This document shows positions 18,162-26,446 of a DNA stretch of 64,000 nt, piece by piece. The stretch lies in contig NZ_JAAHBP010000020.1 in NCBI RefSeq assembly GCF_023184515.1, positions 124,001-188,000 of the forward strand, read 5' to 3'. Origin of the DNA: Streptomyces sp. D2-8 (GTDB lineage: Bacteria; Actinomycetota; Actinomycetes; Streptomycetales; Streptomycetaceae). The notes under the pieces are model-generated. The model had not been told where the DNA came from. It saw nothing but the letters and a program-made list of their open reading frames with translations, and did not search any database. Each line of letters begins with the position of its first letter. The stretch's first letter is position 1. Both the position numbers and the translations under genes were made by a program.

Positions 18162-19174
18162 TTCACCAGCCCGAACCGGCGCAGCCCGGCGGCCACCTGC
18201 TCCACGCCCTCGACGGTGCGGATGGTCGGGTTCATGGCCTGCCCGCTGAGCAGCACGTACCGCTTGTGCCGGACGGCGTCCATGTTCCTGGTGACCGGGT
18301 TGGACTCCAGGAAGGCGATCTTCTTCGCGGCCGACTCGGCGGTCTGCGACTTGCGGGTGAGGTCGCCGATGACGAGGACGTCGGGGTCACGGTCGGCGAC
18401 CGTCTCCCAGTTGACCTGCGGCCACTCCTCGTGCGTGTCGTCGAAGGCGTTCTTCGCGCCGAGGGCCCGGGTGATGATGCCGGGCGCTCCGCAACAGCCC
18501 GCCAGGTAGGGCGACTCGGAGTTCGCGAACCAGTAGAGGAGGGTGACGTCACGGGCGTTGATGCCGGCCGTGGCCTTCTTCATGCGCTGCTGGAGGGAGG
18601 CCACGAGCTTGTCGCCCCGCCCCTTCACCCCGAACACGGTCGCGAGGTCCCGCACTTCGCCGTAGACGGTGTCGATGCCCAGGGCCTTGTCGCGTGCGCC
18701 GTCGCCGCCGCCCGAGTTGTCCTTGCCGGCGCAGTCGGACGGAGAGACGTAGGTGGGGACGCCGAGCTTCTCGAACTGCTCGCGGGTGGCGACGCCGCCC
18801 TTGCCGAGGGTGGAGACGAAGGACGCGGCGACGAAGTCGGGCTGGGTGTCCAGGACGCGTTCGAGGGACGGATTGTTGTCGGCGATGCGCGGCACCGTTG
18901 CGTCGGCCTTCTCCAGCCCCTTCATCACGGGGTCGGTCCAGGTGGCCGTGCCCGCGAGGCGGTCGGCCAGGCCGAGGGAGAGCAGGATCTCGGTGGTGCC
19001 CTGGTTGAGGGACACGGCATGCCGTGGCGCGGCCGGGACGCGGACCTCGTGCCCGCAGTTGGTGAGCGTGACGGCGGCCTTGGCATCGGTGGACCCGGTG
19101 CCGCCGCAGCCGGTCAGGAGCAGGGAGCCGGCCGCGAGCAGGACGGCGGCACGGGCGGGTCGGGCGAGGGGCAC
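18158..19174 (-). CDS. btuF: Substrate-binding lipoprotein, BtuF-like
   Basis: A 338-aa binding protein. A lipoprotein signal peptide ends at LLTGC (Cys about residue 23). The periplasmic-binding FecB/BtuF fold is suggested by RHAVSLNQGTTEILLSLGLADRLAGT and LLYWFANSESPYLAG. Start GTG 19174 has GAGGA about 10 bp upstream. The leader carries a cobalamin riboswitch, so vitamin B12 or another corrinoid is the likely ligand. Confidence 0.85.
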   Translation of the reverse strand: MPLARPARAAVLLAAGSLLLTGCGGTGSTDAKAAVTLTNCGHEVRVPAAPRHAVSLNQGTTEILLSLGLADRLAGTATWTDPVMKGLEKADATVPRIADNNPSLERVLDTQPDFVAASFVSTLGKGGVATREQFEKLGVPTYVSPSDCAGKDNSGGGDGARDKALGIDTVYGEVRDLATVFGVKGRGDKLVASLQQRMKKATAGINARDVTLLYWFANSESPYLAGCCGAPGIITRALGAKNAFDDTHEEWPQVNWETVADRDPDVLVIGDLTRKSQTAESAAKKIAFLESNPVTRNMDAVRHKRYVLLSGQAMNPTIRTVEGVEQVAAGLRRFGLVK

Positions 19175-19257
19175 GGGAACCAGTCCTCAGTCGTCGAGGG
19201 CCCGATCGCGGAGCCCGGTCGTACGGTGCTCCCCCGCCGCATGCGGCCGCGGGGGCC

Positions 19258-19422
19258 GCCAGCAGGTCTTCGGACTCGGGTTCACCCGGTGCGGGACGCC
19301 TTCCCGGACGACCGGAGTCGTCCAGTGGCCGAGGCCCCGCCCGTCCCCCTCACCGCTGCGCGTCAGTTCCGGATTCGCACCGGATTCCCTGACCCACGTA
19401 CATGGGTTCGACTGGCCTCGGC
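19258..19422 (-). promoter_or_regulatory. Cobalamin (B12) riboswitch
   Basis: Read on the minus strand the conserved elements appear in order: GGAATCCGGTGCGAATCCGG (19388-19369), GGCCACTGG, and the B12 box GAGTCCGAAGACCTGCTGGC (19277-19258). A GC-rich hairpin follows at about 19257-19222 (CCCCCGC...GCGGGGG), then the start of the binding-protein gene at 19174. High adenosylcobalamin should switch off the downstream btuFCD-like operon. Confidence 0.9.
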
Positions 19423-19510
19423 AAGCTATCACGGGGGCCTCCGGGAATCACCGCGTACCCTGCGTCGTTGCCGGGAGTGAAGTGCGTCCACGACTCCGAG
19501 GAGGCCGCCG

Positions 19511-19927
19511 GTGTACGGCGACGAGGCAACGGTCCGCAGGATCCTCACCGAGCTCGGCGACACGTGGGCCGTGGTGGGCCTGTCGTCGAACCAGCAGCGG
19601 GCGGCGTACGGCGTCGCCGCCGTCCTCCAGCGGTTCGGCAAGCGCGTCGTGCCGGTGCATCCGAAGGCGGAGACGGTGCACGGGGAGAAGGGGTACGCGA
19701 GCCTGGCGGACATCCCCTTCGACGTGGACGTCGTCGACGTGTTCGTGAACAGCGACCTCGCCGGGGCGGTCGCGGACGAGGCGGTCGCCAGGGGCGCGAA
19801 GGGCGTCTGGTTCCAGCTCGGCGTCATCGACGAGGCGGCGTACGAGCGGACCCGCGCGGCTGGTCTGGAGATGGTGATGGACCGCTGCCCGGCGATCGAG
19901 ATCCCACGGCTGACTCATCACCGCTGA
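19511..19927 (+). CDS. CoA-binding domain protein
   Basis: A 138-aa Rossmann-type protein of the CoA_binding_2 family (YccU-like). WAVVGLSSNQQRAAYGVAAVLQRFGKRVVPVHP is the nucleotide-binding unit and DVVDVFVNSD and GVWFQLGV follow. The conserved residues CPAIE near the C-terminus are present. Biochemical role not established for the family. Its stop codon lies inside the first of two direct repeats that precede pobA. Confidence 0.85.
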   Translation: MYGDEATVRRILTELGDTWAVVGLSSNQQRAAYGVAAVLQRFGKRVVPVHPKAETVHGEKGYASLADIPFDVDVVDVFVNSDLAGAVADEAVARGAKGVWFQLGVIDEAAYERTRAAGLEMVMDRCPAIEIPRLTHHR

Positions 19928-19953
19928 GACCGGCCTCGATGGAGACCGGCCTC
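19926..19953 (+). promoter_or_regulatory. 12-bp direct repeat upstream of pobA
   Basis: GAGACCGGCCTC occurs twice (19926-19937 and 19942-19953), 16 bp start to start. Each copy is itself nearly palindromic. The repeats sit 13 bp before the pobA start, a plausible operator or leader element. Confidence 0.45.
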
Positions 19954-19965
19954 CATAATGTGCGC

Positions 19966-21189
19966 ATGACCCACGCCTCTCCGCCCGCGAACTCCGGTGC
20001 CCCGCACCGCGTTTCGGTCGTCGTCGTGGGCGCCGGTCCGGCTGGTCTGACCGTCGCCAACGTCCTGCGGGCGGCGTCCGTGGACTGCCTGGTGCTGGAG
20101 AGCGAGACCCGGGAGTTCGTCGAACAGCGGCCCCGGGCCGGGGTCATCGAGGAATGGGCCGTGCGGGGCCTGGAGAAGCGGGGCCTCGCCCGGAACCTGC
20201 TGGACCGCGCGGAATCGCACACCGCCTGCGAGTTCCGCTTCGACGGAGAGCGTTACCGGTTCCCGTACGGCGAGCTGACGGGCAGCCATCACTTCGTCTA
20301 TCCGCAGCCGTTGCTGGTGACGGACCTGGTGCGCGAGTACGCCGACGTCCGGGGCGGCCGGATCCGCTTCGGCGTCCGGGAAGTGCAGGTCCACGACTTC
20401 GACAGCGACCGGCCGTCGGTGTCGTACACCTGCCCCGAGACCGGTGAACGCCAGGTCGTGCACTGCGACTTCGTCGCCGGGTGCGACGGGGCGCGCGGGG
20501 CGACCCGGGCCTCGCTCCCGCCCGAACGGGTCCGGATCGCGCGACACGACTACGGCATCGGCTGGCTGGCCCTGCTCGCCGAGGCGCCGCCGTCCGCCGA
20601 CTGCGTGCTGTTCGGCTGCCACGCGCGCGGCTTCGCCGGCCAGATGCCCCGCAGCCCGCAGGTGACCCGCTACTACCTCCAGTGCCCGCCGGGCGACGAC
20701 CCGGAGAACTGGCCGCACGAGCGCGTCTGGTCGGAGCTCCGGGAACGGCTCCGGGCGGCCGGAGTGCCGCCGCTGACCGAGGGGCGGCTGATCGAGAAGC
20801 GCGTGCTGGACATGCACGACTACGTGGTCGAGCCGATGGTGCACGGCCGGCTCTACCTCGCGGGCGACGCGGCCCACCTGGTCGCCCCCATCGCCGCCAA
20901 GGGCATGAACCTCGCCCTGCACGACGCCTTCCTGCTCGGCGACGCCCTGGTCGCCCGGCTGACCACCGGTGACGACAGCGGCCTCGGCGGCTACGCGGAG
21001 GCGTGTCTGCGGCGCGTGTGGGACTACCAGGAGTTCTCGCAGTGGCTGTCCGAGCTGTACCACGGCTCGGCGGCGGGCGACCCGTTCCGCGCGGGCACCA
21101 CGCTCGCCCGGCTGCGCCGCCTGTTCACCTCGCCCGCGGCGGCCGCCGCCTTCGCCGAGCAGTACCTCGGGACGGCGGCGCGGTACTGA
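19966..21189 (+). CDS. pobA: 4-Hydroxybenzoate 3-monooxygenase
   Basis: A 407-aa FAD monooxygenase converting 4-hydroxybenzoate to protocatechuate. VVVVGAGPAGLT binds FAD, EQRPRAGVIEEW and GELTGSHHFVYPQ are typical of PobA, and GDAAHLVAPIAAKGMNLALHDA is the second FAD motif. Start ATG 19966 is preferred; ATG 19939 in frame would absorb the second direct repeat. The beta-ketoadipate genes are not in the window. Whether it also handles products of the left cluster (p-coumarate catabolism leads to 4-hydroxybenzoate) is conjecture. Confidence 0.9.
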   Translation: MTHASPPANSGAPHRVSVVVVGAGPAGLTVANVLRAASVDCLVLESETREFVEQRPRAGVIEEWAVRGLEKRGLARNLLDRAESHTACEFRFDGERYRFPYGELTGSHHFVYPQPLLVTDLVREYADVRGGRIRFGVREVQVHDFDSDRPSVSYTCPETGERQVVHCDFVAGCDGARGATRASLPPERVRIARHDYGIGWLALLAEAPPSADCVLFGCHARGFAGQMPRSPQVTRYYLQCPPGDDPENWPHERVWSELRERLRAAGVPPLTEGRLIEKRVLDMHDYVVEPMVHGRLYLAGDAAHLVAPIAAKGMNLALHDAFLLGDALVARLTTGDDSGLGGYAEACLRRVWDYQEFSQWLSELYHGSAAGDPFRAGTTLARLRRLFTSPAAAAAFAEQYLGTAARY

Positions 21190-21200
21190 GCCACGCGTGG

Positions 21201-21560
21201 TCAGTCGTGCGGGGGCCGGTCGCTGAGGCGGTGGTCGGCCACGTTCAACGCCTCGTCGACGAGCCGGCGCAGATGGCCGTCGCGCAGTGAGTAGATCACC
21301 CGGCGGCCCTCCTTGCGCGTGTTCACCAGGCCCGCGAGACGCAGTCGCGCCAGGTGCTGGCTGACGGCCGGCCTGGCCGCCCCGCACGCCTCCGTGAGCG
21401 TCGTGACGTCGGCCTCTCCCCCGGTCAGCGCGTGCAGCAGGGCGAGCCGCGTGCGGTCCCCCAGCAGGGCGAGCAGTTCGGCGGCGAGTGCGAACTGCTC
21501 CTCGCCGGGGCTGCGCGGGTGCGCATCATGCGCAGATGACAGGTGCATGCGTGCGCTCAT
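21201..21560 (-). CDS. ArsR/SmtB-family metalloregulator
   Basis: A 119-aa winged-helix repressor: ALLGDRTRLALLHALTGG, then the recognition helix ARPAVSQHLARLRLAGLV and wing RKEGRRVIYSL. The C-terminal GHLRRLVDEALNVADHR carries His/Asp residues that could form an alpha-5 metal site; HDAH near the N-terminus could also bind metal. Start ATG 21560; no strong SD, so possibly leaderless. Divergent from a CDF exporter, which it probably controls in response to a divalent metal. Confidence 0.88.
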   Translation of the reverse strand: MSARMHLSSAHDAHPRSPGEEQFALAAELLALLGDRTRLALLHALTGGEADVTTLTEACGAARPAVSQHLARLRLAGLVNTRKEGRRVIYSLRDGHLRRLVDEALNVADHRLSDRPPHD

Positions 21561-21566
21561 ACGCAC
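21520..21566. promoter_or_regulatory. Inverted repeats in the ArsR/CDF gap
   Basis: TGCGCAT-C-ATGCGCA (21520-21534) has 7-bp perfect arms and lies within the first codons of the arsR-type gene. GTGCG-N6-CGCAC (21551-21566) lies at its start codon. Either could be the repressor site. Confidence 0.5.
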
Positions 21567-21623
21567 ATAATGGCGCCACGGCACGGGTACGTCCACTCTC
21601 GCGCGCACCGAAAGGGGATCCAC

Positions 21624-22730
21624 GTGAGCGACCGGCACGAGCACTCCCACCCTCATGACCACGAGCACGAGCAGGACCACGGGCATGGGGACGGCCACGG
21701 GCTCCGGCACGACCAGGGGCACCGGCACGACCAGGGGCACCGGCACGGTCTGCGCCACCGGGTGGGTCATCTCCTCACCCCGCACTCCCACGAGACGGCC
21801 GACAAGGTCGACTCCGCCCTGGAGTCCTCGGCCCGCGGGATGCGGGCGCTCTGGGTCTCGCTCGGCGTCCTCGGCGTGACGGCGCTGGCCCAGGCGGTCG
21901 TGGTGGCCGTCTCCGGCTCGGTGGCACTACTCGGGGACACGGTGCACAACACCGCGGACGCGCTGACCGCCGTCCCGCTCGGGATCGCCTTCATGCTGGG
22001 CCGGCGCGCGGCCACGCGCCGCTTCACCTACGGCTACGGGCGGGCCGAGGACCTGGCGGGCCTGGTGATCGTGCTGACGATCGCCGCGTCCGCGGCCTTC
22101 GCGGGCTGGACGGCTGTGGACCGGCTGCTGGATCCGCGCCCTGTCGCGCACGTCCCGGCGGTCGCCGTGGCCGCCCTCGTCGGCTTCGCCGGCAACGAGT
22201 GGGTGGCCCGCTACCGGATCCGCGTCGGCCGCTCGATCGGCTCGGCCGCGCTGGTCGCCGACGGACTGCACGCCCGCACCGACGGCTTCACCTCCCTGGC
22301 CGTGCTGCTGGGCGCCGGAGGCTCGGCCCTGGGGTGGCAGCTGGCGGACCCGATCGTCGGGCTGGCGATCACCGCGGCGATCGTGCTGGTGCTGCGGGAC
22401 GCGGCCCGGGAGGTGTTCCGCCGGGTGATGGACGCCGTCGACCCGGCGCTGGTGGACCGGGCCGAGCGGGCCCTGACCGAGGTTCCCGGGGTGCGCGGGG
22501 TGGGTGAGCTGCGGCTGCGCTGGATCGGCCACCGGCTGCGTGCCGAGGTGGCGGTCGTGGTGGACGGCGACGTGACGGTGCGCGAGGCCCACCGCATCGC
22601 CGTGGATGCCGAGCACGCGCTGCTGCACGCGGTACCGCGGCTGACCGCGGCCCTGGTGCACGCGGATCCGGAGCCGGCCCCGGGCGAGAGCGACCCCCAT
22701 CTGCCGCTGGCCCACCACATCGCGGCGTGA
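21624..22730 (+). CDS. Cation diffusion facilitator with His-rich N-terminus
   Basis: A 368-aa CDF exporter of divalent metals (Zn/Co/Ni class). GTG 21624 follows AAAGGGGAT. The first 60 residues are packed with His, including tandem RHDQGH units encoded by an 18-bp repeat, a likely metal buffer. TM segments include HNTADALTAVPLG (the metal-site pattern HxxxD in TM2) and DGLHARTDGFTSL in TM5 (HxxxD). A C-terminal cytoplasmic domain follows. A glycine/His tail is absent. Paired with the divergent ArsR-family regulator. Confidence 0.93.
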   Translation: MSDRHEHSHPHDHEHEQDHGHGDGHGLRHDQGHRHDQGHRHGLRHRVGHLLTPHSHETADKVDSALESSARGMRALWVSLGVLGVTALAQAVVVAVSGSVALLGDTVHNTADALTAVPLGIAFMLGRRAATRRFTYGYGRAEDLAGLVIVLTIAASAAFAGWTAVDRLLDPRPVAHVPAVAVAALVGFAGNEWVARYRIRVGRSIGSAALVADGLHARTDGFTSLAVLLGAGGSALGWQLADPIVGLAITAAIVLVLRDAAREVFRRVMDAVDPALVDRAERALTEVPGVRGVGELRLRWIGHRLRAEVAVVVDGDVTVREAHRIAVDAEHALLHAVPRLTAALVHADPEPAPGESDPHLPLAHHIAA

Positions 22731-22731
22731 G

Positions 22732-23289
22732 TCAGGAGACCCCGAGCCCCTCCAGCACCACGGCACCCGGCAGTTCCGCGAACGCCTTGCCCGGGACCAG
22801 CAGCTTGCCGCGCCGCCGGCCACTGCCGACGAGCACGTACGGCAAGTCGACGACGGCCGCGTCCACCAGGACGGGCCAGCCGTCCGGCAGCCCCAGCGGG
22901 GTGATGCCGCCGTACTCCATACCGGTCTCGCCGGTCGCCGTGTCCATCGAGGCGAAGGAGGCCTTGCGGGCGCCGAGCCGGCGGCGCACGACGCCGTTCA
23001 CGTCGACCCGGGTGGTGGACAGCACGACGCACGCCGCGAGCGTGGACTCGCCGCCCCGCTTGCCCGCGACGACCACGCAGTTCGCGGACCGCTCCAGCAG
23101 GTCCTGCCCGTAGTGCTCCACGAAGGTGGCGGTGTCGGCCCACGCCGGGTCGGTGTCGACGTAGACGATCTGGTCGGCAGGGACGCTGCCCGGCCAGTGG
23201 CGCACGGCGTCGGCGACCGGGCCGGTGAGTTCGTCGAGGCAGGCGGGGGCCGGACGGGCGTTGTCGAAGTGTCCGATGGGTGCGCGCAT
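22732..23289 (-). CDS. YbaK/ProX-type aminoacyl-tRNA deacylase-like protein
   Basis: A 185-aa protein with the YbaK/EbsC fold. NCVVVAGKRGGESTLAACVVLSTTRVDVNGVVRRRLGARKASFA is the diagnostic region, followed by EYGGITPLGLP. Such proteins hydrolyse mischarged tRNA. Its end is 1 bp from the CDF stop (convergent). Confidence 0.85.
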   Translation of the reverse strand: MRAPIGHFDNARPAPACLDELTGPVADAVRHWPGSVPADQIVYVDTDPAWADTATFVEHYGQDLLERSANCVVVAGKRGGESTLAACVVLSTTRVDVNGVVRRRLGARKASFASMDTATGETGMEYGGITPLGLPDGWPVLVDAAVVDLPYVLVGSGRRRGKLLVPGKAFAELPGAVVLEGLGVS

Positions 23290-23332
23290 GTCCGCACGCT
23301 AACAACAGCCGACCGGCGGCGGACCGGGCGTC

Positions 23333-23905
23333 TCAGGACACGGGCGGCACCGAGACGGCCATGACCATCTCCATGGGCGCGTCCCCGGTATTGGCGTAGG
23401 TGTGCGGGACGTTGGCCTCGAAGTGGACGCTGGCGCCGGCAGGCACGCGGTGCTCGACGCTGTCGACGGTGAGGGTCAGTTCGCCCGCCGTGACGTGGAG
23501 CAGTTCGGTCGTGCCGGCGGGGTGCGGGTCCGACGGGCTGCTCTCGCCGGGCATGAGCCGCCAGTCCCACATCTCCAGCGGGCCGGGCGCCTCGGTGCCC
23601 GCGAGGAGCCGGTTGTAGCTGCCGGCGTCGGTGTGCCACAGCCGTACGGCCTGCTCTGCCGGGATGACGCGGACGTTCGGGCCCTGCTCGTAGTCGAGCA
23701 GGGTGGTGATACTGACGCCGAGTGCGTCGCCGATCTTGACGACGGTGCCGAGGCTGGGGTTGGTGCGGGCCTGCTCGATCTGGATGAGCATGCCGCGGCT
23801 GACGCCCGCCCGGGCGGCGAGCACGTCCAGGGTGAAGCCGCGCACCGCGCGCCAGTGCTTGACGCTCCGCGCCAGGGACTGGGTCAGCAGGTCGAGGTCC
23901 GACAC
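23333..23905 (-). CDS. XRE-family regulator with C-terminal cupin
   Basis: A 190-aa regulator: N-terminal helix-turn-helix (LDVLAARAGVSRGMLIQIEQ) and a C-terminal cupin barrel (PHPAGTTELLHVTAGELTLTV, then VHFEANVPHTYAN). Start GTG 23905 is preceded by GGACGG at a short spacing; extending upstream gives only a TTG start. Divergent from an EamA transporter. HTH-cupin regulators usually sense a small metabolite and control the adjacent transporter or enzyme. Confidence 0.9.
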   Translation of the reverse strand: MSDLDLLTQSLARSVKHWRAVRGFTLDVLAARAGVSRGMLIQIEQARTNPSLGTVVKIGDALGVSITTLLDYEQGPNVRVIPAEQAVRLWHTDAGSYNRLLAGTEAPGPLEMWDWRLMPGESSPSDPHPAGTTELLHVTAGELTLTVDSVEHRVPAGASVHFEANVPHTYANTGDAPMEMVMAVSVPPVS

Positions 23906-23931
23906 GTTCCGTCCAATATTCTGTATGACAC

Positions 23932-23980
23932 AGTGCAACAGGCTGCACTATGGTGTGGTTGACCTGATCGTTCACTGAAC
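23932..23980. promoter_or_regulatory. Operator candidates between XRE-cupin and EamA genes
   Basis: AGTGCA-N6-TGCACT (23932-23949) is a perfect 6+6 inverted repeat, and GTTCA-C-TGAAC (23970-23980) is a second one. Both lie in the 97-bp divergent gap, ahead of the transporter start at 24003. Confidence 0.55.
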
Positions 23981-24002
23981 TGTACTGCGAGGTATCCGTC
24001 CC

Positions 24003-24860
24003 ATGACAGCGCTCTTCGCCCTGGCCACCAGCCTGTTGTGGGGACTGGCCGACTTCGGCGGCGGCCTGCTGACCCGGCGCACGCCCGCGCTCACGGTGGT
24101 CGTGGTCTCGCAGTCGATCGCGGTGGTGGTGCTCGGCGCGGTGGTGGTGGCGACCGGCGGCTGGAGCGAGACGGGGCCGCAGCTGTGGTTCGCCGTGGCG
24201 GCCGGACTCGTCGGGCCGGTGGCGATGCTCGCCTTCTACAAGGCGCTCGCGCTCGGCCCGATGGGCGTGGTCTCGCCGCTGGGGTCGCTCGGCGTGGCCG
24301 TGCCGGTCGGGGTGGGCCTGGTGCTGGGCGAGCGTCCCGGTCTGCTGCAGTTCGCCGGCATCCTGGTGGCCGTCGCCGGTGTGTGCCTCGCGGGTGGCCC
24401 CCAGTTCCGCGGCGCCGCCGTCCAGCGGCAGGCCATCGCCCTGACCCTGCTCGCGGCGTTCGGCTTCGGCGCGGTGATGGCCCTGATCGCCGAGGCGTCG
24501 ACGACGCTGACCGGCCTGTTCCTGGCGCTGTTCGTCCAGCGGGTGACCAACGTCGCCGCGGGCGGGCTCGCACTGTTCGTGTCGGTGCGCCGCGGCGCAC
24601 CCGCCCTTCCGGCGGACGGCTTCCCCTGGCGCTCACTGCCCGCCCTCGCCTTCGTCGGCCTCGCGGACGTCGCCGCGAACGGCACGTACTCGATCGCCGC
24701 GCAGCACGGCCCGGTGACGGTCGCCGCCGTGCTGGCCTCCCTGTACCCGGTGGTGACGGCCGTGGCCGCGCGCGGCGTCCTGCGCGAACGGCTGCGGGCG
24801 GTGCAGGCCGCGGGTGCGGGCCTGGCCCTGGTGGGGACGGTGCTGCTGGCGTCGGGCTGA
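24003..24860 (+). CDS. EamA/DMT-superfamily transporter
   Basis: A 285-aa membrane protein with about ten hydrophobic helices in two EamA halves. LATSLLWGLADFGGGLLTRR begins the first; the second begins at about residue 150 (LLAAFGFGAVMALIAEAS) and ends with LYPVVTAVAARGVLRERL. Exports or imports a small metabolite; substrate unknown. Divergent XRE-cupin control is likely. Confidence 0.88.
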   Translation: MTALFALATSLLWGLADFGGGLLTRRTPALTVVVVSQSIAVVVLGAVVVATGGWSETGPQLWFAVAAGLVGPVAMLAFYKALALGPMGVVSPLGSLGVAVPVGVGLVLGERPGLLQFAGILVAVAGVCLAGGPQFRGAAVQRQAIALTLLAAFGFGAVMALIAEASTTLTGLFLALFVQRVTNVAAGGLALFVSVRRGAPALPADGFPWRSLPALAFVGLADVAANGTYSIAAQHGPVTVAAVLASLYPVVTAVAARGVLRERLRAVQAAGAGLALVGTVLLASG

Positions 24861-24994
24861 ACCGGGCTCACCGCGCGGCCCCGGACATCGACGCATACCC
24901 GCGCGCTGCACCGCCCGACGGCCGGGTCGCCGTTGCTTTTCAGGTACCGGCTCCGCCCGGCGGGTCCGAGCCCCGGCGGGGTCCCTCGCGGGCG

Positions 24995-25795
24995 TCAGGA
25001 CGACCCCGGCTCCAGTTCCGCGAGTCCGGCCGCCGGCTCCTCGTCCAGCTCGGCCAGCCGGGCCGCCGTCTCCTCGTCGAGGTCCGACAGCGCGCGGAGC
25101 TGCTCGGGGGTGACGCCCTCCGGTATCGGCACCGGCGCCGGGGTGCGCAGCGGTGGCTGCCAGCCGTCGGCGGGGGTCCAGCGCCGTACGACGCGGGCCG
25201 GTGCGCCCGCCACCACGGCGTGGTCGGGCACCGTGCCCCGCACGACCGCGCCCGCGGCCACCACCACGTTCCGCCCGATCCGGGCGCCCGGCAGGATCAC
25301 CGCTCCCGTGCCGATCCAGCAGCCGGGCCCGATCTCCACCGGCTCCATCCGCGGCCACTGCTTGCCGATCGGCTCGTGCGGATCGTCGTAGGAGTGGTTC
25401 GTGGACGTGACGTAGACGTACGGGCCGAAGTAGCAGTCGCTGCCGATCGTGACCGTCGTGTCGGCGATGACGTGGCTGCCGCGGCCCAGGACCACACCGT
25501 CGCCGAGGCGCAGGATCGGGTCCGGTCCGAGGTCGAGGTCGGGCATCAGGCCCGCGGTGAGGGTGACCTGCTCGCCGATGATGCAGTGGGAGCCGAGGTG
25601 GATCCAGGGCTCGCCGAAGACCGTGCCGAGCGGGAAGGCGAGCCTGGTACCTGTTCCCATCGCGCCGAAGCGGTAGCGGCCGGGGTGCTCGGCGGTGACG
25701 GAGGCCGTCCGCTGCAGCCAGGCCCAGCCCGCGTGGACGGCGCGCTGCGTGAGGCCCCGCCGCCAGGATGAGAACGTGTTCTTGCGCTTCGGCAC
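24995..25795 (-). CDS. Hexapeptide-repeat acyltransferase
   Basis: A 266-aa left-handed beta-helix transferase. Hexapeptide turns are visible in GSHCIIGEQVTLTAG, LGDGVVLGRGSHVIADTTVTIG, VEIGPGCWIGTGAVILPGARIG and VVVAAGAVVRG, with a catalytic-type His in TSTNHSY. The C-terminal 50 residues are acidic with repeated LAELDEEPA-like units. Start GTG 25795 (VPKRKNTF). Substrate unknown, most like maltose/galactoside or cell-wall sugar O-acetyltransferases. Confidence 0.82.
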   Translation of the reverse strand: MPKRKNTFSSWRRGLTQRAVHAGWAWLQRTASVTAEHPGRYRFGAMGTGTRLAFPLGTVFGEPWIHLGSHCIIGEQVTLTAGLMPDLDLGPDPILRLGDGVVLGRGSHVIADTTVTIGSDCYFGPYVYVTSTNHSYDDPHEPIGKQWPRMEPVEIGPGCWIGTGAVILPGARIGRNVVVAAGAVVRGTVPDHAVVAGAPARVVRRWTPADGWQPPLRTPAPVPIPEGVTPEQLRALSDLDEETAARLAELDEEPAAGLAELEPGSS

Positions 25796-25905
25796 CCGCT
25801 CACGGTACTCAGCGGCCCTTGACCCCGCGGCGTCGGATGCCTGTGATCTTCGCCCCACCGGGTGTCGTACGGTGTGCGCGTTGTCTACGGCGCTTGGAGG
25901 CGGGC

Positions 25906-26433
25906 ATGGGTCAGCGGGCGATGATCACGGGGATCGGCGGCAGGGAGCCGGAGATCGATGCGTCGGCGTTCGTGGCGCCGACGGCGTCGGTGATCGGGAG
26001 CGTGACGCTGGGCGCGGGGGCGAGCGTCTGGTACGGAGCCGTGGTGCGCGGTGACGTCGAGGCGATCTCCGTCGGGGCGAGCAGCAACGTCCAGGACAAC
26101 TGCACGCTCCACGCCGACCCGGGGTTTCCCGTGAGCGTCGGTGAGCGGGTGAGCATCGGGCACAACGCGGTCGTGCACGGGGCGACCGTGGAGGACGACT
26201 GTCTGATCGGGATGGGCGCGACGGTCCTGAACGGCGCCGTGATCGGGGCCGGGTCACTGGTCGCCGCACAGGCGCTGGTGCCCCAGGGCATGGTCGTGCC
26301 GCCCGGGTCACTGGTGGCAGGGGTTCCCGCGAAGGTGCGGCGGGAGCTGTCGGAGGAGGAGCGGCAGGGCGTCACCCTCAACGGCACGATGTACGCCGAG
26401 CTGGCCAAGGCGCACCGCGAGGTGCACGCGTAG
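25906..26433 (+). CDS. Gamma-class carbonic anhydrase family protein
   Basis: A 175-aa beta-helix protein of the YrdA/PaaY/gamma-CA group. WYGAVVRGDVEAISVGASSNVQDNCTLHADPGFPVSVGERVSIGHNAVVHGATV carries the Arg/Asp/Gln and the three zinc-ligand histidines (LHAD, GHNAVVHG). TTGGAGG precedes ATG 25906. Probably hydrates CO2; some members are thioesterases or of unknown activity. Confidence 0.9.
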   Translation: MGQRAMITGIGGREPEIDASAFVAPTASVIGSVTLGAGASVWYGAVVRGDVEAISVGASSNVQDNCTLHADPGFPVSVGERVSIGHNAVVHGATVEDDCLIGMGATVLNGAVIGAGSLVAAQALVPQGMVVPPGSLVAGVPAKVRRELSEEERQGVTLNGTMYAELAKAHREVHA

Positions 26434-26446
26434 CGGGAAGGCCGTG

